From positions 1 through 64,000 of the forward strand of contig JBCBVV010000003.1 of assembly GCA_039817415.1 (NCBI GenBank): 64,000 nucleotides of DNA. The letters are read 5' to 3'. Below the pieces are notes generated by a model. It had not been told where the DNA came from. It searched no databases and saw only the letters and a list, made by a program, of their open reading frames with translations. This document shows, one piece after another, positions 33,635 through 42,396 of the stretch (positions within the stretch are counted from its first letter, which is position 1; each line of letters opens with the position of its first letter). The position numbers and the translations under genes are program-made. This DNA comes from JALEFZ01 sp039817415 (GTDB lineage Bacteria; Bacteroidota; Bacteroidia; J057).

Positions 33635-34333
33635 TCATCCTTCCAACCTCCTCAGAATATCCAAGCCCACCGCAAGGTCTTCGGGGGTAGTTATTTTGAT
33701 ATTATCATAGCTTCCCTCACATATACTTACTTCTCCTCCCATGTCTTGATACAAACTTGCATCGTCAGTAAAGGAGTCGTGCTTTCTTTGTAAAAAAGCT
33801 TCCTCAATTTTTTTTAAGTGAAAAACCTGTGGCGTTTGCACTTCAAAGTAAGCAGAACGGTCAACTGCTACAGAACCATGCCCTTCCTTCTTTCGAAGTG
33901 ATGCTTTCACGGGTACACATACCACACAAGCTCCCTTTTCCGCAGCCATCTCAAAAGCACTTTTCATGATCTGATCAGAAATGAAGGGCCTCACCCCATC
34001 ATGAATCGCTACTAACGCATTTTCAGTGCCTTCTTTTTCAACTAAGGCTGATATACCAGCCCATACAGAGGCTGTTCTGGAACTTCCCCCTTTGCATAAC
34101 AAAATCCGCTCTTGGTCAACTGGATTTAAATGTTGAATTGCCATTTCTTTCCAGGTCGGAAAATGCGCTTCTGGCAGCACAAGGGCCAGTTGTAGTTCTT
34201 GATGCCAGTTTAGAAAGCGCCTAACAGTATGCACCAGAATGGGTACACCATCCAGCAATAGGAATTGCTTAGGTGTGGATATTTTCATTCTCTTCCCGGA
34301 GCCTCCGGCAACGATGATGGCAGTTGGAATCAT
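33635..34333 (-). CDS. ispD: 2-C-methyl-D-erythritol 4-phosphate cytidylyltransferase IspD
   Basis: Adds CMP to methylerythritol phosphate in the MEP route to isoprenoids. The 232-residue protein starts at ATG 34333 with MIPTAIIVAGGSGKRM, the nucleotide-binding signature; the frame is open 20 codons further but those residues are not part of the fold. Other family blocks are PKQFLLLDGVPILVHTVRRF, IHDGVRPFIS, RSAYFEVQTPQVF, FTDDASLYQ and SYDNIKITTPEDL. It lies 69 bases downstream of queA on the same strand but across a terminator hairpin, so it may depend on read-through. Confidence 0.95.
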   Translation of the reverse strand: MIPTAIIVAGGSGKRMKISTPKQFLLLDGVPILVHTVRRFLNWHQELQLALVLPEAHFPTWKEMAIQHLNPVDQERILLCKGGSSRTASVWAGISALVEKEGTENALVAIHDGVRPFISDQIMKSAFEMAAEKGACVVCVPVKASLRKKEGHGSVAVDRSAYFEVQTPQVFHLKKIEEAFLQRKHDSFTDDASLYQDMGGEVSICEGSYDNIKITTPEDLAVGLDILRRLEG

Positions 34334-34338
34334 ATGGG

Positions 34339-34378
34339 CAAAAATAAATGGACAGGCCAAAATACTCAGCCTGTCCAT
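34339..34378 (-). terminator. Terminator between queA and ispD
   Basis: ATGGACAGGC and GCCTGTCCAT form a 10-bp perfect stem (34348-34357 with 34369-34378). On the minus strand it is followed by TTATTTTTG. The T-rich tail contains TATTTTTG, identical to the promoter -7 consensus, only five bases before the ispD start. Confidence 0.75.
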
Positions 34379-34402
34379 CAATGTCATATACAAAATCTTC
34401 TA

Positions 34403-35455
34403 TCAGACGATCAGCATGGCATCGCCGAATGAATAGAAGTTATATTTCTCCTTAAGTGCCTCTTGATAGGCTTCCATCATAAACTCATAACCCATGAATG
34501 CTGCTGACATCATCAACAAGGTAGACTTGGGTCTGTGAAGGTTGGTGAGGAAGGTATTGGCAATTTTGAAGTCGAATGGTGGATAGATAAACCTATCTGT
34601 CCAACCTTCTGCTGGGTTTAGCATTCCGCTGGCAGATACAGCAGATTCAAGTGAGCGCATCACTGAATTACCTACTGCCAGTACGCGACGCTTCTGCTTT
34701 TTTGCGTCGTTTACCATGTCTCTCGTACGATCTGGAATCACGAAGTACTCCGAGTCCATACGATGCTTAGAAAGGTCTTCTACCTCTACTGGATTGAACG
34801 TACCAATCCCAATGTGGAGGGTTACGAAAGTTTCTTCAATCCCTTTCAGCTCAAAACGCTTAAGAAGCTGCTTGGTAAAGTGTAGACCAGCTGTAGGAGC
34901 AGCAACAGCCCCTACGTTCCTAGCATAGACTGTCTGGTAGTCATCTCTATCTTGTTCGGTTACTTCTCTCTTATCCTGTATATAGGGGGGGATAGGCGTT
35001 TTACCGAGTTTATCAATTAGATCGTGTAATTCCTCGTTTTCTCCGTCGAAGAGAAAACGAATGGTTCTACCTCTGGAGGTGGTATTGTCCACAACTTCTG
35101 CGATCAGGTCATTTTCACCAAAGAACAGTTTGTTGCCAACACGGATTTTTCTGGCTGGTTCAACAAGTACGTCCCATAGTTTTTGCTTGGCATTAAGTTC
35201 TCTCAAGAGGAAAACTTCAATCTGGGCACCTGTTTTTTCTTTCTTACCTATCAATCGAGCGGGAAATACTTTGGTATCATTAAGTACCATGACATCCCCT
35301 TCGTCGAAATAATCCAGTATATCTTTGAAAAGTTTGTGTTCGATTTTTCCGCTGTCCCGGTGAGCAACCAGGAGCCGACATTCGTCGCGGGGTTCGTGTG
35401 GATGTTGAGAGATGAGTTCTTCTGGAACTTCGAAATTAAAGGCTGATAGCTTCAT
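34403..35455 (-). CDS. queA: tRNA preQ1(34) S-adenosylmethionine ribosyltransferase-isomerase QueA
   Basis: Transfers the ribosyl part of SAM to preQ1 in tRNA, giving epoxyqueuosine. From ATG 35455 (MKLSAFNFEVPEELISQHP) the protein has 350 residues, the normal length; ATG 35461 is two codons earlier and equally possible, and the open frame runs further to a TTG at 35533. Conserved blocks include DVMVLNDTKVFPARL, KTPIPPYI, YQTVYARNVGAVAAPTAGLHFT, VTLHIGIGTFNPV, HRMDSEYF and NLHRPKSTLLMMSAAFMGYE. On the minus strand, TAACTTTA (35513-35520) may be a -7 box with one mismatch. Confidence 0.96.
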   Translation of the reverse strand: MKLSAFNFEVPEELISQHPHEPRDECRLLVAHRDSGKIEHKLFKDILDYFDEGDVMVLNDTKVFPARLIGKKEKTGAQIEVFLLRELNAKQKLWDVLVEPARKIRVGNKLFFGENDLIAEVVDNTTSRGRTIRFLFDGENEELHDLIDKLGKTPIPPYIQDKREVTEQDRDDYQTVYARNVGAVAAPTAGLHFTKQLLKRFELKGIEETFVTLHIGIGTFNPVEVEDLSKHRMDSEYFVIPDRTRDMVNDAKKQKRRVLAVGNSVMRSLESAVSASGMLNPAEGWTDRFIYPPFDFKIANTFLTNLHRPKSTLLMMSAAFMGYEFMMEAYQEALKEKYNFYSFGDAMLIV

Positions 35456-35786
35456 TGCCATAAGGCGGGAACTTATCTTTGTGGATGAAAAACTAAGACG
35501 GGTAAAGTTAGGCGCTGAAAGCTTGATAGTCAAGCTTCATTGAATGCCTAAAAAGGCAAAACGTCCAGAAAGATAACAAATTGAAAAAACCGACCAGAAA
35601 AATTATCGATTTCAGGAATTTCTTGCCCCATTAACCCTCCCTTATCCCGAATGAATCTTCCATACCTCTTTTTATTTGTCTGTTTTAACAGATCTAAATG
35701 AGTTCCTGTCACTCTCCTTTTCAGGAAAATTCCTCTGCTTTTGGTTACCTTTGAATACGAACCGCTTTTCCTAACAATTGCCACAA
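35456..35786. other. Divergent non-coding stretch between queA and an outer-membrane-type gene
   Basis: It carries the queA upstream region and the promoter of the plus-strand gene near 35746. A TATCTTTG at 35474-35481 on the plus strand also matches the -7 consensus but has no gene in range. Nothing else is recognised. Confidence 0.4.
35746..35753 (+). promoter_or_regulatory. TAnnTTTG -7 element before outer-membrane-type gene
   Basis: TACCTTTG matches the consensus and would start transcription near 35760. That fits a translation start at ATG 35787 rather than the in-frame TTG at 35778. Confidence 0.5.
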
Positions 35787-36365
35787 ATGAAACACAGTTT
35801 AATTTCTCTACTCTTGCTATTGGCTGGCATATATGGCCATGCCCAAGTTGATCTCCAAACCTATCCCCTATCCTATTTAAACCTTGGTTTTCCTGTAAGT
35901 GCCGAATGGGCTGCTTCCAAGCAAATAGGACTGGAAGGTATGGTTTCTCCTAAGTTTTCCACCGACATTATCAATGACGGCTTTCAGTACTTCCAGCGAG
36001 GTGTTACCTCAAGTTTGGCCGCTCATTATTATCCCTTAGCCAAAAAAGGAATAGACAACTTTCACTTCTCTTTTTATGCCAGGTATCGCTATAGATTCTT
36101 TGATAGTCCCACCTTAGATGAGGAAGTCGCCTATCACAGAGGGTCGATTGGCTTCATGGGAGGCTATAAGTTTTTGATAAAAAATCGCTTTATCCTTTCT
36201 TCTTCACTTTCTGCTGGACGTGCATTTGTCAGTGAGGTAAGCGATAATGATTTTGGAAGGTATCTCAGAGGTCAAGGAACCTTCACTTCCTTTGATATAT
36301 TGATCAGGATTGGGTTGGGGGTAAGAATTGGGAACTCAATAGAAGAGGAAGAAGATCGTTTTTAA
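35787..36365 (+). CDS. Outer-membrane beta-barrel-like protein, function unknown
   Basis: A 192-residue protein from ATG 35787. The signal peptide (MKHSLISLLLLLAGIYGHAQ) precedes alternating strands such as YLNLGFPVSAEWAASKQIGLEG, FHFSFYARYRYRF, GSIGFMGGYKFLIKNRFILSSSLSAGRAF and ILIRIGLGVRIG, the pattern of a small beta-barrel with DUF3575-like character. The end is acidic (EEEEDRF), not the usual terminal aromatic of barrel proteins. It lies 90 bases before carB, but a strong promoter separates them, so they are probably independent. Confidence 0.6.
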   Translation: MKHSLISLLLLLAGIYGHAQVDLQTYPLSYLNLGFPVSAEWAASKQIGLEGMVSPKFSTDIINDGFQYFQRGVTSSLAAHYYPLAKKGIDNFHFSFYARYRYRFFDSPTLDEEVAYHRGSIGFMGGYKFLIKNRFILSSSLSAGRAFVSEVSDNDFGRYLRGQGTFTSFDILIRIGLGVRIGNSIEEEEDRF

Positions 36366-36408
36366 TACAAAAGTTGTGGTTTTTCCACATTTAGTTTTCA
36401 ATAGAAGC

Positions 36409-36439
36409 TTTGACCTTGATTAATATCGTGCTAGTTTTG
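36409..36439 (+). promoter_or_regulatory. carB promoter
   Basis: TTTG (36409-36412), a 19-base spacer and TAGTTTTG (36432-36439) together give a full match to the Bacteroidota -33/-7 pattern. The predicted start near 36446 leaves a leader of only ~10 bases before the carB ATG, so no attenuator or riboswitch can precede the gene. Confidence 0.7.
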
Positions 36440-36455
36440 CCAAAATTTTTTCTAC

Positions 36456-39269
36456 ATGCCCAAGGAATCCACTATTAAGTCCGTTCTCATTATAGGTAGT
36501 GGCCCTATTGTGATCGGCCAAGCTTGTGAATTTGACTATTCAGGATCTCAAGCTGCCTTAGCATTAAAGGAAGAAGGAATCAGAGTTGTATTGATCAACT
36601 CCAATCCTGCGACCATTATGACCGACCCGGTGACCGCGGATGACATTTACCTCCTTCCCCTTGACAAAAAATCCATTGAGCATATCCTTCAAAAGCAGAA
36701 AATCGATGCAGTTCTCCCCACCATGGGAGGTCAGACTGCCTTGAATCTCGCGATGGATTGTGAAAAGGCTGGAATCTGGAAAAAGTACGATGTCAAAATT
36801 CTGGGAGCCGACGTAGACGCCATCAATAAGGCCGAAGACAGAGAGCTTTTCAGGATGACCATGAAGCGTCTGGGAATGCCCGTTGCTGAAGCAGAAACGG
36901 CAAACTCCTTCTTAAAAGGAAAAGAAATTGCCCAACGAATAGGATTTCCCTTGGTCCTTAGAGCTTCCTATACATTAGGAGGTGCCGGAGGAGCCTTTGT
37001 GAATGATCCTAAAGACTTTGACTTGCTGCTCCAAAGAGCCCTGCAAGCCAGCCCTGTACATGAGGTCTTGGTAGAGCAAAGTATTTTTGGATGGAAGGAA
37101 TACGAGTTGGAGGTAATGCGTGACATTGCTGGCAACAAAATCGTCGTATGTACCATTGAAAACCTAGATCCAATGGGGGTACATACAGGGGATTCCATTA
37201 CGGTGGCTCCTGCCATGACGCTACCTGATACACTGTATCAGGAAATGCGTGATTATGCCTTCAGAATTCTAGATGAATTGGGAGACTTTGCAGGAGGATG
37301 TAATGTCCAGTTTTCCTTGAGCCCAGACTCTGACCAGATCATCGTCATAGAAATCAACCCTAGGGTGTCGAGATCTTCAGCCTTAGCTTCCAAAGCTACT
37401 GGATATCCTATTGCACGAATCGCTGCCAAATTAGCTGTCGGATATAGACTGGATGAGCTGAATAATCAGATCACCAAGAATACCTCTGCCTTCTTTGAGC
37501 CGACGCTTGACTATGTGATTGTAAAGATTCCTCGTTGGAACTTTGCCAAGTTTCAGGGAGCTGATCCCCATCTCGGTCTTTCTATGAAAGCTGTAGGTGA
37601 GGTTATGGGAATTGGAAGGTCCTTCAATGAAGCCCTTCAGAAAGCCTGCCAGTCCCTAGAAATAGGAAGAAATGGAATGGGAGCAGACGGAAAGGAACTG
37701 AGAGATCTTGAAAAGATCATGACCTCCCTCAGAAATCCAAGCGACGACAGAATCTTCCATGTTAAAGATGCCATGCACCTTGGTGTTCCTATCAAGGACA
37801 TTTACGATGCTACCCGCATTGACATGTGGTACCTAAATGAGATCGAATACCTCGTAACGATTGAAAAAGAAATCGCAAGGTATACGGTCGATACCCTTCC
37901 TCATGATATTCTTCTTGAGGCGAAAAAGAATGGCTACTCAGACCGTCAAATTGCCCACTTAGTAGGGTGTTTAGAAAGCGCCGTTTACAAGCGCAGAATT
38001 GACCTGAATATCAAGCGTGTCTACAAACTAGTAGATACCTGTGCAGCAGAGTTTCCGGCTGTTACTCCTTATTATTATTCTGCTTTCGACGATGAAAACG
38101 AATCTGTCGTTTCGGATAAGAAAAAGATCGTTGTATTCGGTTCCGGTCCTAACAGAATTGGACAAGGGATTGAATTTGACTACTGCTGTGTCCATGGCGT
38201 TCTAGCTGGAAAGGAAATGGGCTATGAAACGGTCATGATCAACTGTAACCCGGAAACAGTTTCCACCGATTTCAACATCGCAGATAAGCTCTACTTTGAA
38301 CCCGTTTTCTGGGAGCATATCTATGATATTATCAACCACGAAAAGCCAGATGGGGTTATCGTGCAGTTGGGAGGTCAAACTGCCCTAAAGCTAGCCGAGA
38401 AACTGGATCGTTATCAGATTAATATTCTTGGTACCAGTTTCGACATGATGGATATGGCTGAAGATAGAGGAAGATTCTCCTCGCTCTTGAGAGACTTGGA
38501 AATTCCTTATCCAGACTTTGGAGAAGCAAGTAATGCGGCCGAAGCCATTGAGATCGCCAAGCGGGTGGGATATCCTGTTCTTGTTCGCCCATCCTATGTA
38601 TTGGGAGGACAAGACATGAGAATTGTCATCAATGATGAGGAATTGACTCGTCATGTGATTAAGATTCTTGGAGGTGTACCTGGAAATAAAGTACTGATTG
38701 ACCATTTCTTGGATGGAGCAATTGAGGGGGAAGTCGATGCCATCGCAGATGGAGAGGATGTTCATATCATAGGAATGATGGAGCATATTGAACCTGCAGG
38801 GATCCATTCTGGGGACTCTATGGCCGTTCTACCCACCTTCAATTTGAGTGAGAATGTCATCCAACAAGTTGAGGAGATAAGCAAGAAGTTGGCCCTTGCG
38901 ATGCAGATCAAAGGCTTGATCAATATCCAGTTTGCTGTAAAGGATGAAAAGGTATTTATCATTGAGGCCAATCCAAGAGCCTCTCGTACAGTGCCATTCA
39001 TCGCCAAAGCACATCAAATTCCTTATGTGAATTATGCAACCAAACTGATGCTGGGTACACATAAAATCAAGGACTTTACCTTCCGCCCTAAATTGGAGGG
39101 ATTTGCGATCAAAGTGCCTGTCTTTAGTTTCCATAAATTCCCTAATGTCGACAAGGCATTAGGACCTGAAATGAAGTCTACAGGTGAGAAAATCTTCTTT
39201 ATCAAAGACTTACAAGATCCCTTCTTTGTGAAGGCCTACAACGAAAGAAATATGTACCTGTCTCGATAG
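36456..39269 (+). CDS. carB: Carbamoyl-phosphate synthase large chain CarB, without allosteric domain
   Basis: Makes carbamoyl phosphate for arginine and pyrimidine synthesis from bicarbonate, ATP and ammonia supplied by CarA. The two ATP-grasp halves are clear: SVLIIGSGPIVIGQACEFDY with ASYTLGGAGGAF and IEINPRVSRSSALASKATGYP in the first, and IVVFGSGPNRIGQGIEFDYC with RPSYVLGGQDM and IEANPRASRTVPFIAKA in the second. The protein stops at residue 937 (NERNMYLSR), just after the second synthetase part, whereas proteobacterial CarB continues to ~1070 with an MGS-like domain that binds UMP, IMP and ornithine. A terminator follows within 30 bases and no residual frame is seen, so the short form looks natural. 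carA is not adjacent. Confidence 0.96.
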   Translation: MPKESTIKSVLIIGSGPIVIGQACEFDYSGSQAALALKEEGIRVVLINSNPATIMTDPVTADDIYLLPLDKKSIEHILQKQKIDAVLPTMGGQTALNLAMDCEKAGIWKKYDVKILGADVDAINKAEDRELFRMTMKRLGMPVAEAETANSFLKGKEIAQRIGFPLVLRASYTLGGAGGAFVNDPKDFDLLLQRALQASPVHEVLVEQSIFGWKEYELEVMRDIAGNKIVVCTIENLDPMGVHTGDSITVAPAMTLPDTLYQEMRDYAFRILDELGDFAGGCNVQFSLSPDSDQIIVIEINPRVSRSSALASKATGYPIARIAAKLAVGYRLDELNNQITKNTSAFFEPTLDYVIVKIPRWNFAKFQGADPHLGLSMKAVGEVMGIGRSFNEALQKACQSLEIGRNGMGADGKELRDLEKIMTSLRNPSDDRIFHVKDAMHLGVPIKDIYDATRIDMWYLNEIEYLVTIEKEIARYTVDTLPHDILLEAKKNGYSDRQIAHLVGCLESAVYKRRIDLNIKRVYKLVDTCAAEFPAVTPYYYSAFDDENESVVSDKKKIVVFGSGPNRIGQGIEFDYCCVHGVLAGKEMGYETVMINCNPETVSTDFNIADKLYFEPVFWEHIYDIINHEKPDGVIVQLGGQTALKLAEKLDRYQINILGTSFDMMDMAEDRGRFSSLLRDLEIPYPDFGEASNAAEAIEIAKRVGYPVLVRPSYVLGGQDMRIVINDEELTRHVIKILGGVPGNKVLIDHFLDGAIEGEVDAIADGEDVHIIGMMEHIEPAGIHSGDSMAVLPTFNLSENVIQQVEEISKKLALAMQIKGLINIQFAVKDEKVFIIEANPRASRTVPFIAKAHQIPYVNYATKLMLGTHKIKDFTFRPKLEGFAIKVPVFSFHKFPNVDKALGPEMKSTGEKIFFIKDLQDPFFVKAYNERNMYLSR

Positions 39270-39297
39270 ACAAGCCATATTTTCCTATACATGATAG

Positions 39298-39331
39298 AAA
39301 GGGCGATTCCATTTGATGTGAATCGTCCTTT
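39298..39331 (+). terminator. Terminator-like hairpin after carB
   Basis: AAAGGGCGATTC pairs with GAATCGTCCTTT over 12 bp including one G-T pair. The tail (GCCTTTATAAAG) has only a short T run, so termination may be incomplete. Confidence 0.65.
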
Positions 39332-39433
39332 GCCTTTATAAAGAAAGACACGATTTTACCTAATTATGCTTATTCCAAATGTATGTAAGTTTTCCTATCT
39401 TAAATAAAGGAATCAACACATACATGAAATAAC

Positions 39434-41344
39434 ATGGGTGAAGCTCGCGTAAAAATTCTTTCCAGAGACAAAGTAGATCGACAGCATTTTGTCCAGCACC
39501 TTCTTGCAGACGTACATGCAATGGAGTATATGCTCAAAGAAGACTGGTTTGAAAAAGATGTAGTCAGAATTGGCGCAGAACAAGAATTTTGTCTGGTAGA
39601 TCATCATGGCAAACCAGCCAAGAAAGCCATGCAAATTCTGGAAGGGTTCCACCCAGAATGGCTTACCACCGAGCTAGCCCAGTTTAACCTTGAATTTAAC
39701 CTCTCACCCTATCTCTTCGAAGGGAGTGCCCTCTCAAAAATGGAGGCAGAACTTCGACAGAACATGAAAGAGATGGAAGAGGAAGCAGCCAAGCATGGTG
39801 TCGATATTATCCTAACAGGAATCCTACCTACGATTAGGAAATCTGATTTACGAATAGAAAACCTGACGCCTCAGCAGCGATACAAAGCCCTCATGTCTGC
39901 CCTGCATGAAATGCGTAATGCCGATTACGAGCTTAAATTACGAGGGATTGACGAACTTTTACTAAAACATGATTCTCCCCTACTAGAGGCTTGTAACACA
40001 AGTTTTCAGGTACATTTGCAGGTTGAGCCTAAGACATTTGTTCCACTCTACAATATTGCTCAAGCACTAGCGGGACCAACAATGGCTATCGCCGCTAATT
40101 CTCCTTTGTTGCTAGGAAAAAGGCTGTGGCATGAAACACGTATCGTCCTGTTCCAGCAATCTATTGACGATAGGAAAAACGCTGACTTTCATCGTGATAA
40201 AAGCCCAAGAGTTACCTTTGGAACGGGATGGCTTAAGAACTCTATTCTTGAAATTTATAAAGAAGATATCTCCAGGTTCAGACCGATCCTAGGACCAGAA
40301 GAAATTGAAGATGCCTATGGAAAATTGAAAGAAGGCAGAACGCCTAAACTCAAGGCATTGCAGGTCCATAATGGAACGGTCTACAGATGGAATCGCCCTT
40401 GTTTTGGCATCAATCCAGATGGAACCCCTCACCTTAGAATCGAAAATAGAATTCTTCCAGCAGGTCCTACCATCACTGATGAAATGGCCAATACTGCTTT
40501 TTGGCTTGGTGCCATGACAGGTATGTATCAACAACATCCAGACATCACCAAAATGATGTCTTTTGATGATGCCCGAGACAACTTCGTAAAGGCTGCCAGA
40601 ACAGGAATCGATTCTTCCTTTACCTGGTTTAATGACCAAAAAATAGGGGCTTGCGAATTGATCGTGAAAGAATTAATTCCAATAGCGAGAGAAGGACTGA
40701 AAGCTAGGAAAATCAACCCGGAGGACATTGATAAGTACCTAGGTGTGGTGGAGGAAAGAGCCAGAAGAAATGCAACTGGTGCTCGCTGGATGTTGAGGAC
40801 GTACAGTAACTTTATGTCTGAGACCTCTCGCGAACAAGCCCTCTCGAGTCTGACCTCAGCTATCAAAGAGGGCCAACGCTCGGACAAGCCTATACATGAA
40901 TGGAATATTCCCAGTCTGGCAGACTTTCCCGTCATTTCTCCAGAAAGCCAGCTTGTAGAGGAATGTATGACAACGGATTTCGGTTCAGTTCAGAAAGGAG
41001 ACAGCCTTGAATTGGTGGCAGATATGATGGACTGGAGCAATGTCAGACACCTTCCTGTAGAGGATGAAGATGGTAACCTTGTTGGCTTAATCACATCACG
41101 CCTTTTGTTAAGACATTTCCTTCGTCGAACGAAATCTATAGGAGATCCAGCCCAATTTGTGGAGGACATCATGATCACAGATCCTATGACCATTAAACCC
41201 GACAAGACTGTTTTTGAAGCCATGCAGTTTATGCACAAAAAGAATATCAGCTGTTTGCCGGTAGTAGTCAAAGGAAAATTAGTCGGGATGCTCAATGAAA
41301 GAAATTTTATGGTAACAGCCCGCCGCTTATTGATAGGGTCATGA
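39434..41344 (+). CDS. Glutamate-cysteine-ligase-like (GCS2) protein fused to a CBS pair
   Basis: A 636-residue cytoplasmic fusion. Residues ~40-490 resemble glutamate-cysteine ligase type 2: VRIGAEQEFCLVD has the metal/ATP acidic residues E49 and E51, followed by 'FNLEFNLSPYLFEGSALSKMEAEL', ACNTSFQVHLQV, and RIENRILPAGPTITDEMANTAFW. Residues ~515-636 are a tandem CBS pair (MTTDFGSVQKGDSLELVADMM...HLPVEDEDGNLVGLIT, and 'MITDPMTIKPDKTVFEAMQFM'), which usually binds adenine nucleotides or SAM. The reaction is probably ATP-dependent ligation of glutamate or a similar acid to an amine, switched by nucleotide level. The next gene, 35 bases away, encodes an aspartoacylase-like hydrolase that could cleave such an amide. 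The substrate is unknown; true glutathione synthesis is unlikely because the organism makes bacillithiol and no gshB is near. Confidence 0.8.
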   Translation: MGEARVKILSRDKVDRQHFVQHLLADVHAMEYMLKEDWFEKDVVRIGAEQEFCLVDHHGKPAKKAMQILEGFHPEWLTTELAQFNLEFNLSPYLFEGSALSKMEAELRQNMKEMEEEAAKHGVDIILTGILPTIRKSDLRIENLTPQQRYKALMSALHEMRNADYELKLRGIDELLLKHDSPLLEACNTSFQVHLQVEPKTFVPLYNIAQALAGPTMAIAANSPLLLGKRLWHETRIVLFQQSIDDRKNADFHRDKSPRVTFGTGWLKNSILEIYKEDISRFRPILGPEEIEDAYGKLKEGRTPKLKALQVHNGTVYRWNRPCFGINPDGTPHLRIENRILPAGPTITDEMANTAFWLGAMTGMYQQHPDITKMMSFDDARDNFVKAARTGIDSSFTWFNDQKIGACELIVKELIPIAREGLKARKINPEDIDKYLGVVEERARRNATGARWMLRTYSNFMSETSREQALSSLTSAIKEGQRSDKPIHEWNIPSLADFPVISPESQLVEECMTTDFGSVQKGDSLELVADMMDWSNVRHLPVEDEDGNLVGLITSRLLLRHFLRRTKSIGDPAQFVEDIMITDPMTIKPDKTVFEAMQFMHKKNISCLPVVVKGKLVGMLNERNFMVTARRLLIGS

Positions 41345-41379
41345 GATAAAATCCTAAATTAGAGCCTCGAAATTATTTG

Positions 41380-42333
41380 ATGAGGTTGATGAGACGAAAA
41401 ATAGGACAGATTGAAGGAAAACAAGGTGATGTATTGCTGATTGCTATTGGCCAAATGCATGGTAATGAACCTACTGGCATTCAGGCCCTTGAAAAGCTAT
41501 TTTCGCACTTCGAAACCTTTCCTCCTCATCAAATCTCTTCCCTTTTTGAAGGAAAAATCGTCGGACTAAGAGGAAACCGCCAAGCAGCGGCCAAAGGGGA
41601 AAGGTATCTCAAATCAGATTTAAATAGACTATGGAAGGCAAAAAATGTTCAGAGAATCCTTCAATCACCTCCATCTAATTTAGAAGCTGAAGAGAAAGAA
41701 CTCTACGAACTGGAAGCCCAAATATCAGAAGAGATTCGACTCTATGAGCCAAAAACAGTTTTTATTCTGGACTTCCATACTACAACAGCTGATGGCGGAG
41801 AATTTAGTATCCCCATAGATACGCCTCTTTCAGAACAGATCGGAAACAGACTTCATGCCCCCGTGATTCATGGATTAGCTGAAAACCTTCCAGGAACGCT
41901 GATTGAATACGCGGGCAGCCGCCCCTGGAAAGTAGATACCCATGCCTTAGCCTACGAGGCAGGCCAACATCAGTCCGTTCAAGCTGAAGGGAAAGCCTTC
42001 ATTGCCCTTTTACAAGCGATTATTTCCCTAGGGATGAGTAGCCTCTCAAACATGAAAGATATTCTTCCCTCCCATGAAATCCATGATAGCCCTCCCCCAT
42101 TGATTGGGAAAATCGTCCATATCCATAAAATCCTCCCCGGAGACGAATTTGAGATGCTTCCAGGTTTTAAAAACTTTGTTCCTGTCAAACAAGGCCAGTT
42201 GCTAGCACGTGATCGTCATGGTGAGATATTATCTCCATTTGACTCCCATATGCTTATGCCCCTCTACCAAAAGCAGGGAGATGATGGTTTCTTTCTGATC
42301 AAAAAAGAACCCTTAGAAAAATTCGGCTTCTAA
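41380..42333 (+). CDS. Succinylglutamate desuccinylase/aspartoacylase-like zinc hydrolase
   Basis: A 317-residue M14-type zinc enzyme of the AstE/AspA family from ATG 41380; a TTG lies one codon upstream and another ATG at 41389. The zinc ligands are H27 and E30 in GQMHGNEPTG and H133 in LDFHTTTADG. SDLNRLW is the substrate-binding D-x-N-R motif of aspartoacylases, and YEAGQHQS holds the catalytic Glu. Such enzymes split N-acyl amino acids. The gene follows the GCS2-CBS fusion by 35 bases on the same strand, so the two very likely form one operon with opposing or sequential roles on one acylated amino acid. No signal peptide is seen. Confidence 0.85.
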   Translation: MRLMRRKIGQIEGKQGDVLLIAIGQMHGNEPTGIQALEKLFSHFETFPPHQISSLFEGKIVGLRGNRQAAAKGERYLKSDLNRLWKAKNVQRILQSPPSNLEAEEKELYELEAQISEEIRLYEPKTVFILDFHTTTADGGEFSIPIDTPLSEQIGNRLHAPVIHGLAENLPGTLIEYAGSRPWKVDTHALAYEAGQHQSVQAEGKAFIALLQAIISLGMSSLSNMKDILPSHEIHDSPPPLIGKIVHIHKILPGDEFEMLPGFKNFVPVKQGQLLARDRHGEILSPFDSHMLMPLYQKQGDDGFFLIKKEPLEKFGF

Positions 42334-42334
42334 C

Positions 42335-42370
42335 AAAAAAGAGCCCCCACAAGGAATATGTGGAGGCCTC
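42335..42370. terminator. Terminator between the aspartoacylase-like gene and the first quinoprotein gene
   Basis: On the minus strand GCCTCCACA pairs with TGTGGGGGC and is followed by TCTTTTTT. One pair is G-T in that direction and a mismatch in the other, so the hairpin mainly ends the minus-strand quinoprotein transcript. Confidence 0.8.
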
Positions 42371-42396
42371 ATTCTTTTACAGAAAGGTTAACGATC

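Noticed and set aside
35474..35481. Plus-strand TATCTTTG as a promoter
   Set aside because: It has no gene in range on the plus strand and another better-placed element (35746) serves the next gene.
35456..35533. N-terminal extension of QueA starting at TTG 35533
   Set aside because: The extra 26 residues are not part of the family; ATG 35455 gives the normal N-terminus and length.
38391..38807. Minus-strand open frame of 138 codons inside carB
   Set aside because: It overlaps the conserved second ATP-grasp half of carB and encodes nothing recognisable.
39241..39300. A frameshift or early stop truncating carB
   Set aside because: The protein ends at a natural domain boundary, a hairpin follows within 30 bases, and no remnant of the missing domain is found downstream.
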